Positions 47,940 to 60,049 are shown, counted from the first letter of the stretch. The stretch: DNA of 64,000 bases from Vitis vinifera (GCF_030704535.1 NC_081815.1:9456001-9520000), one strand, 5' to 3'. Notes: generated by a model from the sequence alone, not told the origin. Numbers and translations: made by a program.

Positions 47940-49440
47940 TTCTAATAATGCAGGGGGATTGATCGTTTGCAAGACTTTCGATTATAACCATAATCACCTC
48001 ATCGACCACAACGTCGTCTGCGTTTACCCTCGCCACCTAAAGGGATTCTTTCCTTCCTTGGTCTTTCTGTTGGTCGCCTTGTTTTTTGTGGTAATACAAC
48101 TCTATTGCTTGTATCATCAGGTATCACCCAATTTCTTTGATGTCTAGGATGATAGATGGACTCAACATATGAAGATAATAATGAGTTCACTATATGATAT
48201 TTGGAGCATAGAGGATAACATGACATATGTGCATATCTACAAGTAGCAATAGCATGTGAACACAATATGTGATCAAGATCAATACGTCGACATGTGCATG
48301 ATTGATTATGTAAATTAACATGATCACTAACACCATTATATTTAACATTATACTTAATCGAGTTGATTACTTCAACTTCATATGTCGATGATGTATTGTA
48401 CCTTACACGAAGCTCTCTATCAGCCATGTTGTTAGCTTAGTTTTCATTGATAGTGCTTGTTTTTTACGGTTTGCAAACCATTTTTGAAGTAAATTTCTTA
48501 ACTCTTCAACTAGTTGCAAAATAGGAAGATCCCTTGCATTCTTTAACACAACATTGAGACTTTCAACAATCCCTATGGTCATAACATTATATCTTTTTTT
48601 TGGTGGTGTGTGAACGCGCCCATCAATCAACACCTGCATCCATTACATATATTGCTGCTCTTGGAGAAATCATTTGTAGTTGCCCAAATATAATATTGAA
48701 TTTTGATGAGCAATATATATAAGCAGTGTCATGAAAAAACTTATGGACTTCGAAATTTTTAAACTTTGTTTTAAGGTTTTGCTTAATGTGATAAGTGCAC
48801 ACACCATGGCTTGCATGAGGAAAAAAATTCCGTATAGCTTTTTCAATGTTGTTGTGACGATTTGAAACCATCACAAGATCATCAACATGGCCAATTGCTC
48901 TATGCAATTTTTTTAGGAACCATTCCCAAGAAGCATCATTTTCAAAATCACTAATTCCGAAACATAAGGGGTATATTTGATTGTTGTCATCCTTGCATGC
49001 AACAACAAACAAAGTTCCTAAGTACTTTGCCTTAAAAAATGTTTCATCGATTGTAATGACAAGCCTTATTGATGTAAGAAACCCAAAAATACATGCACCA
49101 AGAGCCATGAAAAAAAATACTTAGATTGATTGTCATGGTCAATAACTATATCGATAATGTTGTTAGGATTTTTTTTGCTCCAACACATAACAAGAAGATG
49201 GTAAAGCACTATAGGACTCTTCTGGTGATCCTCTAATTGAACTTAGAGCAAATTCTCTAGTTTTCCATGCCTTATCATAGCTTATTCCCACACCATACTT
49301 GTTTTGAATATCAGCTACAATGTCTTTTGGTCGATACTAATGACTAACCCCTTGATATATTTCTCATATGTTTTCACCAATCAACCAACTACTTACTTGC
49401 ATGACGATGATCATGAGATATCATGTTCAGCTACAAGTGT
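47940..49440 (-). pseudogene. MULE transposase, decayed
   Basis: Minus-strand pieces give, in order, an N-terminal region near 49440-49110 in broken frames, the MULE transposase domain (ITIDETFFKAKYLGTLFVVA, SHGVCTYHIKQNLKTKFKN, TIGIVESLNVVLKNARDLP), a SWIM zinc finger (CTCRRIDLDHILCSHAIA) and an Arg-rich C-terminal zinc-knuckle-like tail (RKSCKRS). Lesions: TGA at 48623-48625, a frame change near 48605, another near 48427, and a TGA near 47998 before the knuckle. The second catalytic Asp, normally in a SDRH-type motif, reads SNRH here. The enzyme cannot be active. It belongs to the far-red-impaired-like/MuDR superfamily. Confidence 0.88.
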
Positions 49441-49449
49441 GTGTTGAAT

Positions 49450-50150
49450 GATATTCCCTTATTTGAAATAGATCAAAATTTCCCAACTTGATATGAGAAT
49501 CAAGCATATTAAACAATTTGAAGATACCATTAGAGCTTGTCTCTCTAAATAACTCCTAGTTACAAGATGTTCCCAACTCCTTAACATGTCAACCTTATAG
49601 TCCAAAAATTGAAGAACTTCATTTGAACTTTTGCTCATGAAGTCACCTCCACACTTCGTCTTTTAATAATTGTTTCATTTGGAGAGACATTCTTTCATAA
49701 AAATATGAGACCAACCTCTAGTTGTCAAAACCATAATGTTGTAAGCTCCTACTATAACTTTAAACCGTTCCCAACATCAGAAAAATCTTGTTATTCACCT
49801 GTGCCATGAAGTTTGAGATCTCCTTCTTGAATTGACTGGTTTTCAGTGGTAGGAAAATTTTCTAAAGGAAGACTAACTAAAGTTCATTCCAGTTCTTAAT
49901 CATGTCTGTATTTACTTTATTCAATGTCTGAGGGAATAATTTCATTCTCAGCACATTCAAACGCATGTTATCTTCCTAGAATGTAAAACATATCTCTTCA
50001 CGTCCTTGATGAGTGTGTATGGATTCTTATTCTCATTTCCTTTTAAAAATGGAAGCAAGAAAACTAGTTATGGTATGATTGTTACATGCTCCTACAGAGT
50101 GACAAAACATGATGAAGTGCTTACCCTTGGAGGATTTAAATGATCCCTCA
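49450..50150 (-). pseudogene. Ty3/Gypsy gag remnant
   Basis: Minus-strand translation in shifting frames resembles a retrotransposon gag domain: NPYTLIKDV near 50015, RLKLFP-like and NWNEL-like sequence near 49890, KTSQFKKEISNFMAQVNNK near 49800, HYGFDN.RLVSYFYERMS near 49720 and VDMLRSWEHL near 49580. Many stops are present. It lies between the MULE transposase and the SCPL exons. No LTR was recognised. Confidence 0.6.
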
Positions 50151-50242
50151 TAGATTAATTTGTAGGCAAGGAAAGGCATGGGAGGCCCACTATTGTTACC
50201 GTCCTAATCCTTATCATTGTTGCCATGAAAATCTGTGTCCCA

Positions 50243-51181
50243 GGGCACTATGTTCCTCAGCTAAGCCAAACGATTGTAAGGTACAATTTCACAACCAAGG
50301 CAAAGTCAATTAGTCTAAAGGATTACATGATAAGATTCTCTTTCCATTGTAATATAAAAATTAGATAGCCATTTTGAATTACCAACAGAAAGAGTTGACA
50401 AACCAAGGTATCTGTGATGAAGGTGGGAAATGCTCTGACCGATGATTTCCCTGACCACTTGGGGTTATTCCAGTTTATATGGTCAGTTGGTATGATTTCT
50501 GATCAAACATACAAGCTACTGAACATGTTTTGAGACTCTCAATCATTTATACTGTCCTCTGAGTTGTGTGATAAGATTATGGACATTGCTAGAGAGGAAA
50601 TTGGAAACATTGACCTATACAACATTTTTACCCCTCCCTGCAGTGTCATAATTGGATTTTCAAATCAGCTGATGAAAACATTGATTGAGCCACAAATCTT
50701 GAACTATCTAGCTACTTTCATAGTGTATTGAAGCTCTCATTTTATTTTGACTAAAGTAATTTTCATGTTTAGGCATGTTTTTCATATAATATAGGGACAT
50801 TTAGAAAAGCCCCACCCTAAATTTGGCCAGTTGACTCACTAAATTTCTCTAATGATTTAAGCATGTTTATTTATCTCTGTCATTACTTTACGTAAAACTT
50901 CATGGTTTAATTTGAGTTTTATTCGTAAACAATTAGCCTTGAATGGAAGTTCAGAACTTGCTTCAGACGAAATCTTCTAAAAAAAAAATAGTTGACTTTT
51001 GAAATGATTTTATCATATTATTAATTAAATGTAATGTCATCTGATAGATGGCCGGTGGCATCAGTCGGAAGTATGATCCATGCACACAGCAGCACTCAGT
51101 TGTGTACTACAATCTACCTGAGGTTCAACAAGCACTTCATGTTTACGTTGATAATTCAACATTTAAATGGGCAACCTGTAG
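50243..51181 (+). pseudogene. Serine carboxypeptidase-like pseudogene, middle exons
   Basis: Three SCPL (S10) exons are readable. 50243-50329 encodes GHYVPQLSQTIVRYN, the sequence after the oxyanion-region GESYAG motif, whose own codons just upstream are scrambled. 50423 to about 50690 encodes [18 protein letters not shown] and EEIGNIDLYNIFTPPCS. 51048-51181 encodes KYDPCTQQHSVVYYN and LPEVQQALHV, ending at a GTATAG donor. There is an in-frame TGA at 50531-50533, and the donor after 50329 reads ATAAGA instead of GTAAGA. The catalytic Asp and His exons are not seen. These exons lie 3' of the large insertion that follows SCPL exon 1 (copy 1) and probably belong to that gene. Confidence 0.85.
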
Positions 51182-54019
51182 GTATAGCTCTTTCTGAAGA
51201 AATATTCAGATACCATTATGAACACTGCATCCTTAGATTGCGAAGATAACTCGTACTAATGAAAGAATTCCATCGATTCTTGATCAAGGTTACTATATAC
51301 AGAACATGCTAGACTAAATTAATAGAGAGACATGCTAATATGAAATCGTGCAACGATCGAGAAGGAGTTTTGTGTAAAGCACTTTTCAGAGCACTGCTCA
51401 CATATTTAACTAACTTATAATATGAGCATCCATGCATCTAATGGTTGTAAAAAGTACTATGGGGGAGAATTTTCTAGAAAATTAGCTTGTTTGATAAGTA
51501 ATTCTAGAATAGTAATATTCATGGGCAACCCAAGGGTAGCGTATTTGGTAGATGCTTTCATGCACTCTCACAGGAGAAGTCTCAGGGGGAGGGTCATATA
51601 GTTGTAGGCTTTCCCAGTCTTTCAAAGGTTGGCAAGTGGGGTTTGTGCATCATAAAATGTCACAAGAACTGCACCTGAAGAACATTCAAGAAGCCACATC
51701 CGAAGTTCCAAGAAAGTCACAAAATGGCTTCCCTACTGTTAGTTAAAGATAGTTCAACAATTATAAAATTAGGTGATCAGTTAAAGCACAGATGCAAGTT
51801 AGTTCACTGTACATAAGACCTAATAGTGTTTAGTTAATCAAGTGTGAAAAATGTATAAAAAACAAAGAAATAAAAAGGCTCCAATATTTTCTTTCGATCT
51901 CTATCTTCAAAATTTTCACTTCTAACTAATTTAATCTTTTTTTTTTTCGATACTATGTGCGCCAAGCTCATTGGTGGAAATGTTGAAATATCCTTCTGCG
52001 TTTATCAAATAGCCAATATTTCATAACTATATTGTGATATTTCATCTTGTATTTATAAATAATTTTCTTTTGAAAAATAAAGTTATTTTTAATTTTCTTC
52101 TGAAAAATGAAGTTATTTTCAGAAAAGTAATTGATCCACAAATATACCCCCTCCAAATGATAATACATTGGGTTAGATCGATTGATGTTTTGGAAATTTT
52201 TGTTGCTTTGTCGAATACTCCAAAAATGAAAAATTAAATTAAAAGAGAATTTATAAATCTAAGCAAGGTGGTATTATTTAATTTTATAGGGTTTTATTTC
52301 AACATAGGCATCCAAAAATACAAATACATAATTAGAAAATAGGAGAAGACAAAATGGAATGATATGATATAAAAGACAATATGAAAAGGAAGAGCCATTA
52401 TAAAAGAACATTTATAAGCCTGGAAACTCACATGCAATGTGGCAGAAATGATGGGGATGTTTGAAGAAATAATGAGGACCACCACAATGCAATATTTCCC
52501 TACTCTAAAGCGAGTAAAGAGGATCTGGACAAGCTACCATCTTCGATATAATTCACCTTGTCCTATTTTACATTATTAATCTGGTCCCCTTTCATACACT
52601 ATCATATTTCCAGAAAGAAAAAAGAAAAATTTTCTTTTGGAAGAAAAACTGATACTGCTCTCAAATAATTACATTCTACCTTCATCAATGGTATCTCTGT
52701 CAATCCATTTATTTTCATAAAAACATGACTATGATCTTTGTGCAGGCTCAATTTGTACCTTTCTTTTCCAACATAAATAAAATCAAAATTGATGAGGTGG
52801 TAATTGGGAAAAGTAGGACAACTTTTGTTTTTTTTTTTTCTTTTTTATAACTCTTATTTATGTTTTATTTTGGGAAACTATTAAGAAAAAAAATCACAAA
52901 ATATATATAAATATATATTTCATGTTTTTTATTTATTAAAAATAATTAAAATTAACTAAAAACTTGTGAAGTCTTAAATTATTTCATATTTGTAGAGAAG
53001 AGTTGAAATATATGAAATAAAATTGAAGTTGTACATAATATATATATATTGATTTTAATTTTTTTTTTTCTTCATTTTCTTTCTAAGGAAATGTATATTT
53101 TCATACACTCATATAAAAATATAACAAAATAGGAATACAAGCTTATGAAATACAAATTTCAAGCAATTATTTAAAAATAATTAGCATTTTATGCACTTTT
53201 TGGTGAAAGGTACTATCTTTAACCATTCAAGTATTACCTTCTAATGATATAAGTACTACCTTTAACCATCTTATATATTATCTTTGACTAATGAGTACAC
53301 GAAACTTAAAGAATTATTTTTAGAGAGTTTCTATTTTGTGATTATTTTTAAAGGATTGCATGAAAAGACACTTTTTCAATAAACATGGGTGTAGAGCTAA
53401 CTATTCATAACCATGCATCATGTAAATCCATTGATGCAAAATAAAAAATAAAAAACCTAGTGCAATAACCATTTGGAGCTTGTCTTCTTTGGTATCCTTT
53501 GTTTTTGCTCCTTTTTCTTGTCACCTCCATTCTTTTCAAAGGAAGAAAATGTTAAAAAGGAGATCAATAAAGAATAAAATATAGAGAATGAAAGGCTTCT
53601 AATGAAGTGTGACAATGGGGCTTTATAGTAAGAAGTATAACTAATATAAAAACAAACAATAAAACAAATAACATAAAAAAGTTCTTCATAAGTAAAAAAA
53701 GCTAATAATAATATAAAAATATTTGTTTTCTTTTAATAATTAGAAAAACTACAAGTAAAAAAGGTAAAATTATAAATATATCACTATACAAATGTGATAG
53801 GCCACTCTGTTGAAAGGTTTTTCTCAAACTTCTTTAGATATTTCTTGTCATTTCTTTACTTCTAAGAAATATAGCTATAATCACAGCTAAAATATGACTA
53901 GGACTGTGAGCTAGGAATTAATTAGTTTTCAATATCTTATGTAAATTTAGTAATTATTACTCCTTAACTTCCACATTAACCTAAGCATTGATCATCAACA
54001 ATTTCCCTTGTAATTTTCA

Positions 54020-54295
54020 TAAAATGGAATGAGTTAGGGTTATGAACTTATAGTCTATAATATGATGATCGAATCGACTCCATGATTATCAGTTTATTCC
54101 ATACTGGACTAGATTGGAATAGTGTTATATACATTCTCATTATGAGAAGAGGTGATCATTCGAGCGTATCTAAATAGATACTATGTTTACATATGAATCC
54201 CTACATTGTTACATTCCATTTAGGATTAGGAATAGGCGTAATAAGACCTACTTTTTTACATATCTCTTGTTATTTGGGACCCTATTCACCCCTTT
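54020..54295 (+). other. Insertion of about 275 bp, possibly plastid-derived
   Basis: Absent from the matching place in duplication copy 1 (near 13460). The sequence, for example GAAGAGGTGATCATTCGAGC and AGATACTATGTTTACATATG, has the base composition and look of a chloroplast spacer and differs from the flanking DNA. The identification is from impression only; I cannot name the plastid locus. Confidence 0.3.
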
Positions 54296-55029
54296 TCTTT
54301 TTAACCGTTCTTTTAATTCTCTTTTGTTTCCTTACATTAGTCCCACATATGCCTTAGCAAAAATATTCATACCTAGAAATCATGATTTTTATTTCAATAA
54401 AAATTTTCTATTGAATTTTCTTGGGATTGAATGTCATTTTCCTTAAATTTACTTTAGATTTGCAGGGAAAATGATAAATAATAATAATAATAATAATAAT
54501 AATTTCGCCACCATACCCTTCTTTTTTCTATAAACAATATTTTCTTCTTCGAAAACAACATCCACTCTTTTTTTTTCCCCTCAATAATCATAGTCTTAAC
54601 AAAATTTGTCTTTCAACCTCTTAATAGAGAGAAAAATAACAAATTATTTTTTTTATTAACGTATCAAACTATTTTGTTTTTTAAATTTCAAATAATTTTT
54701 TTATTAAGTTGCCTTATAGTTGAATGTAATTAAAATATCATTGAGATTGAACTTGAAATTTAGCCTTATAGTTGAATGTAATTAAAATATTATTGAGATT
54801 GGACTTGAAATTTAGCCTCAAATCATGGATAATACTTTTAGGATTAATATTGAGTACTCAATTATATTAGTGAATACTTTGAGAATGTTCAATATGTATA
54901 TAGCACCAATGCTTACAATGACTTTGAGATATTATCATATTAATAGAGGGGCTAGAGTAGTTGACATAATTGGGGAGAAAACAAAAGGAAAGGAAAAGAA
55001 AAGAAACGAAATCAAAGAAAGAAAGTTTT

Positions 55030-55053
55030 GATAATAATAATAATAATAATAAT

Positions 55054-55090
<37 letters not shown>
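55030..55090 (+). repeat. (ATA)n-(TA)n microsatellite upstream of SCPL copy 2
   Basis: A run of ATA units passes directly into about 30 nt of TA repeats, roughly 260 bp before the SCPL start codon. The matching site in copy 1 (14366-14406) has only a short ATA run followed by an A-rich tract. Confidence 0.9.
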
Positions 55091-55093
<3 letters not shown>

Positions 55094-55349
55094 AAAAAAA
55101 ACTTAAGGTCCTTGTTTAGCCAAGGAAAAAGGAAGCCAATGAAGACTGGAGCAATTCCAAGATGACGTTACGACTAAGGAAAAAACCAAACAGTAAGTTA
55201 CAAATGCAGCACAGCCAACAAGGCATAAGATGGATTCTTCAGCAGCCAATAGCCATGCACATGTCCATAGCAAACCCCTCCTCTATCCACATATATTCCC
55301 CACCCTCATTAATTTCCTTATCCTCCTCCACCTCCAAAACACCACAAAA

Positions 55350-57132
55350 ATGGCGCTGAGTCCGAAATGGGTTTTTGTTGTTCAAATCTTGTTGACTCTG
55401 ATCAATCTGAATAGAGCCACTTCTTCTTCGGACCCTCTTGTTCAGCAAGAGTTGGACAAGGTCCTTCAGCTCCCAGGCCAAACCTTTAATATCTCCTTTG
55501 CACACTATGCTGGGTACGTCACAGTGAATGAGTACACTGGGAGGGCTCTATTCTACTGGTTCATTGAGGCTGCTGAAGACCCTTCTTCTAAGCCTCTGGT
55601 TCTTTGGCTCAATGGAGGTAGGCTTTTGGCAAACACCCTTGTCATTATTGTTGTCACTTTATTATTTTATATGTTGACTTCTAGCAATTGGATTGTTGTC
55701 TGGAAGAATTTTGATTAAATGGTACTATCAGTATTTTGTCTGTACCCTACGTCTATGAAATAATTGGGAGGGACTTGTTTGGGCTTTGTTTGGTTATTGA
55801 GAAAAATGAGGAAAAGGAAGGTATTACCAAGAAAGTTTTTGCTGATAATTAGGTGTGTAATTTATAATCATATGTCCTTTCCAGTTGTTCTTCCATAATG
55901 TTTTTTATTCCATGCAATTGTAGATAAGGATGCATGGTTTTTGGGTGGTGTTTCTAATTTTTTTCTTTTTTGTGTGTGATTCAATATCAATCATGACTAA
56001 TGGTCATACTGAGAGTTTAATTTTGTAATTATCCTTAAAATTAGTTAAAAACTTATTTGTTTTTAAATTATTTAATTTTTATATAAAAGAATTCAAATAA
56101 GATAAATAACTTTGAAATACAATATAAAATTAATTTATTGACTTTAGATATATTTCTTATTTATTATTTACTTTTTTTCCTCTTATTTTTATTCTTTGTT
56201 TTTTGTTTTTCTTGCACTTTCTTAAACATAACCTTCACGTTCAAATAATGAATTCAAAGACTTTATATATGTATTATATGGTTGGTTAAAGAGAAAAGTG
56301 TGGAAAATAAATCCAAAAATATTCTAAATAGCCAAATACGAAAGTTCAAATCCAAACTATACCAATTGTTAGTCTTAAGTCGGGTTGGTAGCTAACCCAA
56401 ACCCCACCCAAATTAGAAAATATCCAAACTAGGTCAACCCAATTTGATATTCTAAACGTGCCCAATCCAAACTCAATCAACTTAATCTCATTATTTATTG
56501 TTTTAAAACTCAAGGTGAGTGCTGAGTTAGACTCAGTTTGATAGTGTCAAATTAAGATTAGTTAGGTTTAGCAGGTCAAATTTTGATTGGATCGAACTTA
56601 TTCTTAATGTTTTTATATTTTTATATATCTATATCAAAATTTAAATAATAAATAAGACAATACTTCATAATAATAAAAATAAAAATAAAAATATATTTAT
56701 ATATGCATCTCTCTAGGCAATTGAAATAATGCTCTATATAACCATGATTTTATACTTTTCCTTAAAAATAAAAATAAAAATAAATTAAAGTAAATATTAC
56801 TATATAAAAATATTAAATAAGTTTCAAGTTACACTTAAATTGTCTAAAGCTTGATCCAAGTTGAACTGATAGTAAATGCAACAAATCAATGCGTATTAAC
56901 TTTTTTCAATTTCAGTGACTGATATTTGATAGTTTCATTTGTTTGTTACTGCACTCAAACACAAACAAATTTTTATAAATTAGGTTGTCTTAACCTGGAA
57001 TTTATTTTTATTTTTTTTCTGCAGGGCCTGGATGTTCATCCATTGCTTATGGGCAGTCGGAGGAAATAGGGCCGTTTCACATCAAGGAAGATGGGAAGAC
57101 CCTTTATTTGAATCCATACTCTTGGAATCAAG
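55350..57132 (+). pseudogene. Serine carboxypeptidase-like (S10) gene copy 2, exons 1-2 only
   Basis: Exon 1 is 55350-55617 (starts [15 protein letters not shown], a signal peptide; ends LVLWLNGG with donor GTAGGC). Exon 2 is 57025-57132 ([17 protein letters not shown] ... YLNPYSWNQ), acceptor TTTTTCTGCAG, donor GTATGA. The two exons join in frame across WLNGG/PGCSS, a hallmark of S10 carboxypeptidases. Both exons are undamaged. The next exon, which should encode the FLDSPAGVGFSYS-type region, is not found in the 6.9 kb that follow, which are filled by hAT-like, Copia and Gypsy sequence. Either the remaining exons lie past the window behind a transposon-swollen intron, or the gene is a 5' fragment. 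The intact start makes this the better SCPL copy of the two. Confidence 0.82.
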
Positions 57133-57545
57133 GTATGATTTCTCTCACCTTTTTAATAAGGATTGAGAATGACTAAGCCTAAGGGCTCTTATAAAAGGGT
57201 TTTCTTTTAGTTTATACCAATTTTGTTGGTATTATTTTTATTAGTGTGATTTTAAAGTATTATAAAAAATAAAAAAGTGTCTTTATAAATATATAACATA
57301 CCCTTAGGTTCTCTTTGTTAATTAGCAATAGAACTCCTAATTAAAAATTAGAATATAATTAACTTCTACATTTAATCATCATCAGTCTGCACGGTTGACA
57401 AAATCAAAGGCATAAAAATAATAAATAAATAAACATAAACAACTAAGGTCTAATGATTATTAGCGAATTATAGAAAAACTATCCTATCCGATTAATAAAT
57501 CACATTTCCCATTAGATCAAGTTAAGTGCATGTACTTATTATAAT

Positions 57546-58325
57546 CAAGGATGAAAATATCGGTAATCGCGGATATATCGGTATTTCGATTTTAAGGATA
57601 TATCGAAGATATATTGAATATATCGGAGATATATCGGCAGATATTTTGGAAAAAAATATCGGTAAACTTAAAATTATTAAAAACTCATGAAAATGTAAGG
57701 AAAACCTCATAATAATATAATTAGAAGTATAATAGACATTTTAAAGTTATTTTATTGAAAATTTTGATATATGTATAACATGATTTATCATATTTGATAA
57801 TAATATCGTATGCATCGATAAAAATTTAAATTTTATATGTGTACATTTATTACTAAATTACATCTAATATTATGATATTTGATTATAATATGTCTAATTT
57901 TAAAATATATATTAATATTAAAATATAATCCATTTAATTCAATTGTATTAAACAATATAAAATAAATTATGATATATATATAATTTTTTAATATTTATTA
58001 ATTATTAATGATATTAAAAACATTATGAAGAAAATTATATAATTTTTATATTTTTGGTAATTAATTAAAAGAAAATTTTGCATTTAATCATAAAATAATT
58101 ATAATTAATTTGCTCTTTAAAATATTCTTTTAATATTTTATTTATATAATGAGTTTAAGTATATATAAGTTTAGTGCATGTTATATAACAAGGGCAAGTT
58201 AGCCCAGATGGCAAATGGATTGACCCTAAACCTTTTGGTTTGGGGTTCAAATCCCCTCGGAAATGGGGGGAACCCGCGTTGACCATGCTAGATATCACCG
58301 AAATATCGCGACATTTTCTTCCTTG
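57546..58325 (+). mobile_element. hAT-like non-autonomous element, complete copy C
   Basis: 780 bp flanked by an 8-bp target-site duplication: ATTATAAT (57538-57545) and GTTATAAT (58326-58333). The unoccupied site GTTATAAT is present once in duplication copy 1 (17461-17468). Terminal inverted repeats begin CAAGGATGAAAAT and CAAGGAAGAAAAT and extend imperfectly through CGCG.ATAT..TCGGT. The 8-bp duplication fitting nTnnnnAn and the CAAGG ends suit the hAT superfamily. There is no transposase. The right third holds a tRNA-like A box (TAGCCCAGATGG, 58200-58211) and B box (GGTTCAAATCC, 58244-58254). Confidence 0.85.
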
Positions 58326-58649
58326 GTTATAATACATTCACTTGTTTGCTTAAGATCAACAACTCAATGATGGAGTAAATATATCATCCTATCAAATAGT
58401 AGCACCAGTGTAGGCTTATTTTTTAGTATCATTGTACCACCAATGCTAGAACACTTCCGATTAACAAGGAACTCAAAGAAAATCATCATTCTTTGCTTTG
58501 GGTTCATTAAACAATAATATGATCTTTGTATAATGTTATCATGTTGATTTTCATTTTGAGATCATATATAACATAGAAATACAAATAATAAAATAATAAT
58601 ATGGAATCTCTTTTAAATATCAATACAAAACAAATTGAATAAAATAAAA

Positions 58650-59830
58650 TTTCAAAAATGGGTTATGAAAGAGCATAATCTAATAATCTCCAACTTGCAT
58701 TCAAAACCAATTGTACACCTATTTTTTACCTTCTTTGCCTCAACATTTTTTGTTAAGGCAATTTTTGTTATTGTTGCATCGGCTCTTTTTATTATGTCAT
58801 CTAGTGAAATCTATGTTCAATGTGTTTCTTCCTTTAAAGAGCTCCATGCTCAAGATCATATCCCATTGCACCATGTTATCACAATCATGATGAATTTTGA
58901 TTGGAAGTTGAATGGATAGAATGATTTCAAGTTCTAGAATGAGCATACAAATCCTCACTACTTTTGTAGCTATATACTATGCTACCATGATGGTTTATTG
59001 TAATACGTCGCTTTCAGTTTCTCCAATTTATTATTTCTTTACTAAGTGGCAAACACAACTCCAAAAGTAGGTATTCTCACATCAACACTTTATTGCAAAT
59101 TAGTGTCCAACATCAAATAATTAAAGAAAAAAGAGGAGAAGGTCGATTGAAAATTGACAGTTGGTTATAGGAGTAAATAAGCTATCAAGCCATATATAGC
59201 AAGCCTTTCAATATGTACAACAAGTGAGCAATGTCATTCCTCACTCATTGGGAAGCCATGTGCAACAAGCCTTGAGATATATACAACAATTGTCATTCCT
59301 TAATCATTAGGTTGAGCAACGACCATGAGATATTCGTGGAGAAAATATGATAATAGGAAATCCTTGTGATAACAATTTACATTCCACTAGGTTTGCATGC
59401 AATAGTTGTTTATCATTCCCCCTTAAGTTAGTGAACAAAATTTTATGAAATCCCAACTTGTAAAAAAAAGTTAAGAAAATTGAATCATAGGCAAGACCTT
59501 TATAAAATGTCAACTATTTGAAGATTTATAGGTAGAAATTGAGTGACTAAAACACCAAATATAACCTTTTCTTGAACAAAATGGTAGTGAAACTCAATAT
59601 GCTTAGAGCAAACATAAAAAATAAGGTTGATGGTCGTATAAATGGAACTTTAATCATTACACAATAATTGAGGTGATCGAGAAAGTGAAACTTCAATATC
59701 TTCAAGAAGAAATCATAACCAATTGATTTTCATTGTAATAGAAGTTGATGACAAGTGCTATAATTGCTGTAGGATTTAAGCTAAAATAAACCAACAGAGC
59801 TGGTATTCTGTTAAGAATATTCTGCAACAT
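58650..59830 (-). pseudogene. Ty1/Copia RNase H remnant, duplication copy 2
   Basis: Minus-strand translation in shifting frames shows SLSRSPQLLC near 59670, YTTINLIFYVCSKHIEFHYH near 59600 and NLQIVDIL near 59510, a decayed Copia RNase H. It extends further upstream than the copy at 18.6 kb, which is truncated by the MULE. Both copies lie in the duplicated block, so this Copia insertion predates the duplication. Confidence 0.65.
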
Positions 59831-60049
59831 AAAGGAACAATTTTTATTTTAGTTTGAATTTTTTTGAATTCATATTTGACTTAGTAATGCTATTAGAAAT
59901 CTGTTGAAGATTTGTAAGCAGATTTTTTTGGCTTTGTTTGTTTATTTTCTTGTATAAATTCAAATTTTGCAGCAATGAAAGGTGTGCAATTTTCAGCCCC
60001 AAATTTTCTGTGTTTTCTATTCTTACTTTAAAAACCTATAGAAGCTAAA

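Larger units (their letters stand above)
18850..49440. mobile_element. Mutator-like element with Ulp1-type protease (Kaonashi/KI-MULE-like), nested
   Basis: Removing the Gypsy insertion leaves about 9.4 kb. It contains a plus-strand DUF1985/Ulp1 protease gene (21450-46408), a 145-bp tandem array, and a minus-strand MULE transposase (47940-49440), so the two genes converge. This pairing is known from plant MULEs that carry Ulp1-like peptidases. The left limit is set by the end of homology with duplication copy 2. The right limit is set where transposase homology ends and a gag remnant begins. I could not find convincing long terminal inverted repeats, so the exact ends are uncertain. Confidence 0.65.
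51665..59650 (+). repeat. Segmental duplication, copy 2 (SCPL exon 1-2 region)
   Basis: Aligns with 11450-18842 in the same orientation. Copy-specific insertions are about 53477-53790 (A+T-rich, unidentified), about 54020-54295 (plastid-like) and the hAT-like element at 57546-58325. It retains SCPL exon 2, lost in copy 1. Between 51800 and 54000 it holds A+T-rich upstream sequence with no gene. Confidence 0.85.

Noticed and set aside
18850..49440. Perfect long terminal inverted repeats for the MULE
   Set aside because: I compared the likely ends by eye and found no convincing long match; some Ulp1-bearing MULEs lack long terminal repeats.
58188..58262. A functional tRNA gene
   Set aside because: A and B boxes are present, but the acceptor and T stems do not pair as a normal tRNA and the segment lies inside a repeated hAT-like element.
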